NCBI GenBank assembly: GCA_030248215.1
Contig: JASANG010000523.1
Coordinates: forward strand, 156,700 to 220,699
Origin: Enoplolaimus lenunculus
Lineage: Eukaryota; Nematoda; Enoplea; Enoplida; Thoracostomopsidae
DNA: 64,000 nucleotides
Direction: 5' to 3'
In this document: positions 62,051-64,000 of the stretch, in pieces
Numbering within the stretch: the stretch's first letter is position 1
Layout: the number at the start of each line of letters is the position of its first letter
Program-made: the position numbers and the translations under genes
Notes under the pieces: model-generated
Told to the model about the DNA's origin: nothing
Databases searched by the model: none
Seen by the model: the letters and a program-made list of their open reading frames with translations, nothing else

Positions 62051-64000
62051 GACGAAAACATATACGGTTTCACGTTGTATAGTTAGTGTTGTAAAAAGCT
62101 GTGGTTTGCACTTTCCGTTCAAAATTCAAATTTTGATTGAATTAACAGCAAAAACTACAAACTGATTTCCTGTCTTGAAAAATACACATAGCTGTTTTCA
62201 GATAATCTATGCAATATTGTGAAGGCAGGTAAAACTCATATTTACTCGCGCTGGCAAACAAAAGCATGCCTTTATTTATCTATCATACGAAGTGTTATGC
62301 TCGTGAGAAAGCTGCGAATATGTTTCAGTGTGACATATCACAGCTTGCTTGTGAACGCCAGTAAAACTTTTTGGAAATATGAATTCTGCATACGTGTGAA
62401 ACAGGTGTCGATTCTTCCGAAGAGATATTGCACGAATAAAATTTAAAAATAAGTCAGCCTCTTGTTTCTGAACTTTACAGGCTTCAGTTTAAAATCAAAC
62501 GCACAAAACATATCCTTTCCATGGCCCGATTAGGGGCACTTTACCTACTAGTTTCCCACCTTTACATGAGTTAATATCCTGAAAGAATTCTTAACCATAC
62601 CTTACAGGACCGAATGTAATTAATGCAAAATGTAACGTGAACTTGGTGTTTGTAGTTTTGGATGTTTTGAAAACAGCGACGCTCGACAATAAAAAACATA
62701 ATCTGTTTATCCGGAACAAATAATGAGAATGCTGGTGTTTAATATGATTTCACAAAATCCTGCAGTGAATTAGAACCTTTCCGCCTATGTGCAACAATGA
62801 GAAAACTCGTGAACCAGGCGAGCGACGAGCCGAACGCAGTTTGGTGTTAAATATGTTAATACAGAATTTTTGTTTTGATCCTTGTAAGCAGCGAACGTCC
62901 ATTTTGGCTTAGATCTATCCGTGCAAATATCTGTTTTTCGTCCTAAGACATGAAAACTACAAAGAGCATTTATATAAATACGAAAGCCTACCGCACAAAG
63001 CCCAATGATTAAGTTTTTATATGGCAGATTATTAGCACGCCGATAATGCCAAAATAATATAAAACGGGAGGATTGAACAGCGACACCAACAAAGAAAACA
63101 AATCTAGCAGAAACGAGCGAGAGAATGCAAGATCACAAAATCCGCAAATCGAAGCCTAGAACAAGAGAAACTCGGAACAGGCGAGCACAGCAACGAAAAC
63201 AAAAATCCACAGCGAACGCCCGCATCTCCCCAACCATCCCACAGGAAACACGAAACAACGGGCGGAGGCCGCGCGGAGCGAGCCAAATGCATTTTCCATT
63301 TGACCTCCGAAAATGTCAATGATAGGTCTTTTTACCCATCACAAACTAACAAATTCATAACGTAAAACCTGTAAAAGTTGCTTATTTTACTACTTTTACT
63401 CAAATATATAATGTTTAAGATTAATAGGTTTAGCTGTTCCGTTTAAGAAAAATGTTAAGTATGTAGGACGATAATGCGCACAAAAACAACAAGAAAAATG
63501 AAAATGGAAATGCAAACATAATAAACAGGCAATATAATATTACGTTATAATATTTTAGTTTAGTTTCCACTGCACTTGCTGCTTCCCGCAGAGCTGAAGG
63601 AAAGTGCAGCTACTTATCGCTTTGGCCTGTTCTACGTTTGACTTTACGATACCGGTTAACATAGCGGTCTTTCCCGATCTAAAATACTCTCGTCGTCAAT
63701 CTAACATGATTCTGAAGAATGTTGAAAGATGTTATACGCGGCAACCGTAGACCAGGGTGCGAACGGATATACGGATATGGTTTAATATCCAGTAAAAACC
63801 TATATTCGTATCCGGTTATGGTATATAAATATATTTAGGCGGGGGTTTCGACTTTCGCTAAACAGCTTTTTTAAAGTGATTGTCCTTCTTGCTGCGATTG
63901 CGTTTTTGAGTAAGCCAAAAAGTTTAAATTTTGATACACTGAAGTGAAAATGAAATGTTCAAGAAAACAATTTATTATAATTCAGATAACATATACATTT

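Larger units (their letters stand above)
58447..64000. repeat. Giant imperfect palindrome, arms about 2.6 kb, truncated by the window end
   Basis: The left arm (58574-61047) is the reverse complement of the right arm (61898-64000). AAATGTATATGTTATCTGAA at 58574 pairs with the last bases of the window, CTACGTTGCCGCGTATAACA at 58824 pairs with 63750 and below, and GGCATATTG at 61039 pairs with CAATATGCC at 61898. The outer parts look about 95-97 percent identical; the inner parts are more diverged. The arms differ by a 418-bp tandem duplication (left only), about 250 bp inserted near 63034-63283 (right only), and a rearranged segment at 60541-60840 (left). The spacer 61048-61897 is not palindromic. 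No transposase or other protein was recognised. Confidence 0.88.

Overview
This is a 64-kb piece of an AT-rich, intron-rich, transposon-rich animal nuclear genome. The evidence is three spliced genes of animal type: an OSTM1-like lysosomal membrane protein, gamma-tubulin complex component 2 (GCP2), and a Yippee-like (YPEL) zinc-binding protein. GT-AG introns (one GC-AG), tRNA-derived SINE-like repeats, a broken LINE and many short hAT-like inverted-repeat elements also point to a metazoan. Protein similarity to vertebrate relatives is moderate for OSTM1 and GCP2, so an invertebrate is likely. The phylum cannot be fixed from the sequence alone.

Layout. Positions 1-1189 hold a degenerate minisatellite and dispersed repeats. 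1190-5809 (+) holds seven exons of OSTM1; the signal-peptide exon is missing and probably lies left of the window. 5810-17153 is intergenic with repeats. 17154-32520 (+) holds about 25 exons that join in frame into a full-length GCP2 of about 959 residues. 32521-42388 is the convergent intergenic region, full of short inverted-repeat elements. 42389-47366 (-) holds four exons of YPEL. 47394-58446 has no recognisable gene. 58447-64000 is a very large imperfect palindrome whose right arm runs off the window.

The three genes do not form one pathway. OSTM1 is the beta subunit of the lysosomal ClC-7 chloride/proton exchanger. GCP2 nucleates microtubules with GCP3 and gamma-tubulin. YPEL is a small conserved zinc protein linked in other animals to nuclei and mitotic structures.

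The most striking observation is in the YPEL gene. A canonical 124-residue Yippee protein can start at the ATG at 45359. The same frame stays open for 669 further codons upstream, through Gln/Asn-rich sequence, without any stop and without any ATG. Other points of interest are the giant palindrome with a nested tandem duplication, several hAT-like elements with exact 8-bp target duplications (one nested in another), a GC-AG intron in OSTM1, and an apparent switch in strand composition between the convergent genes.
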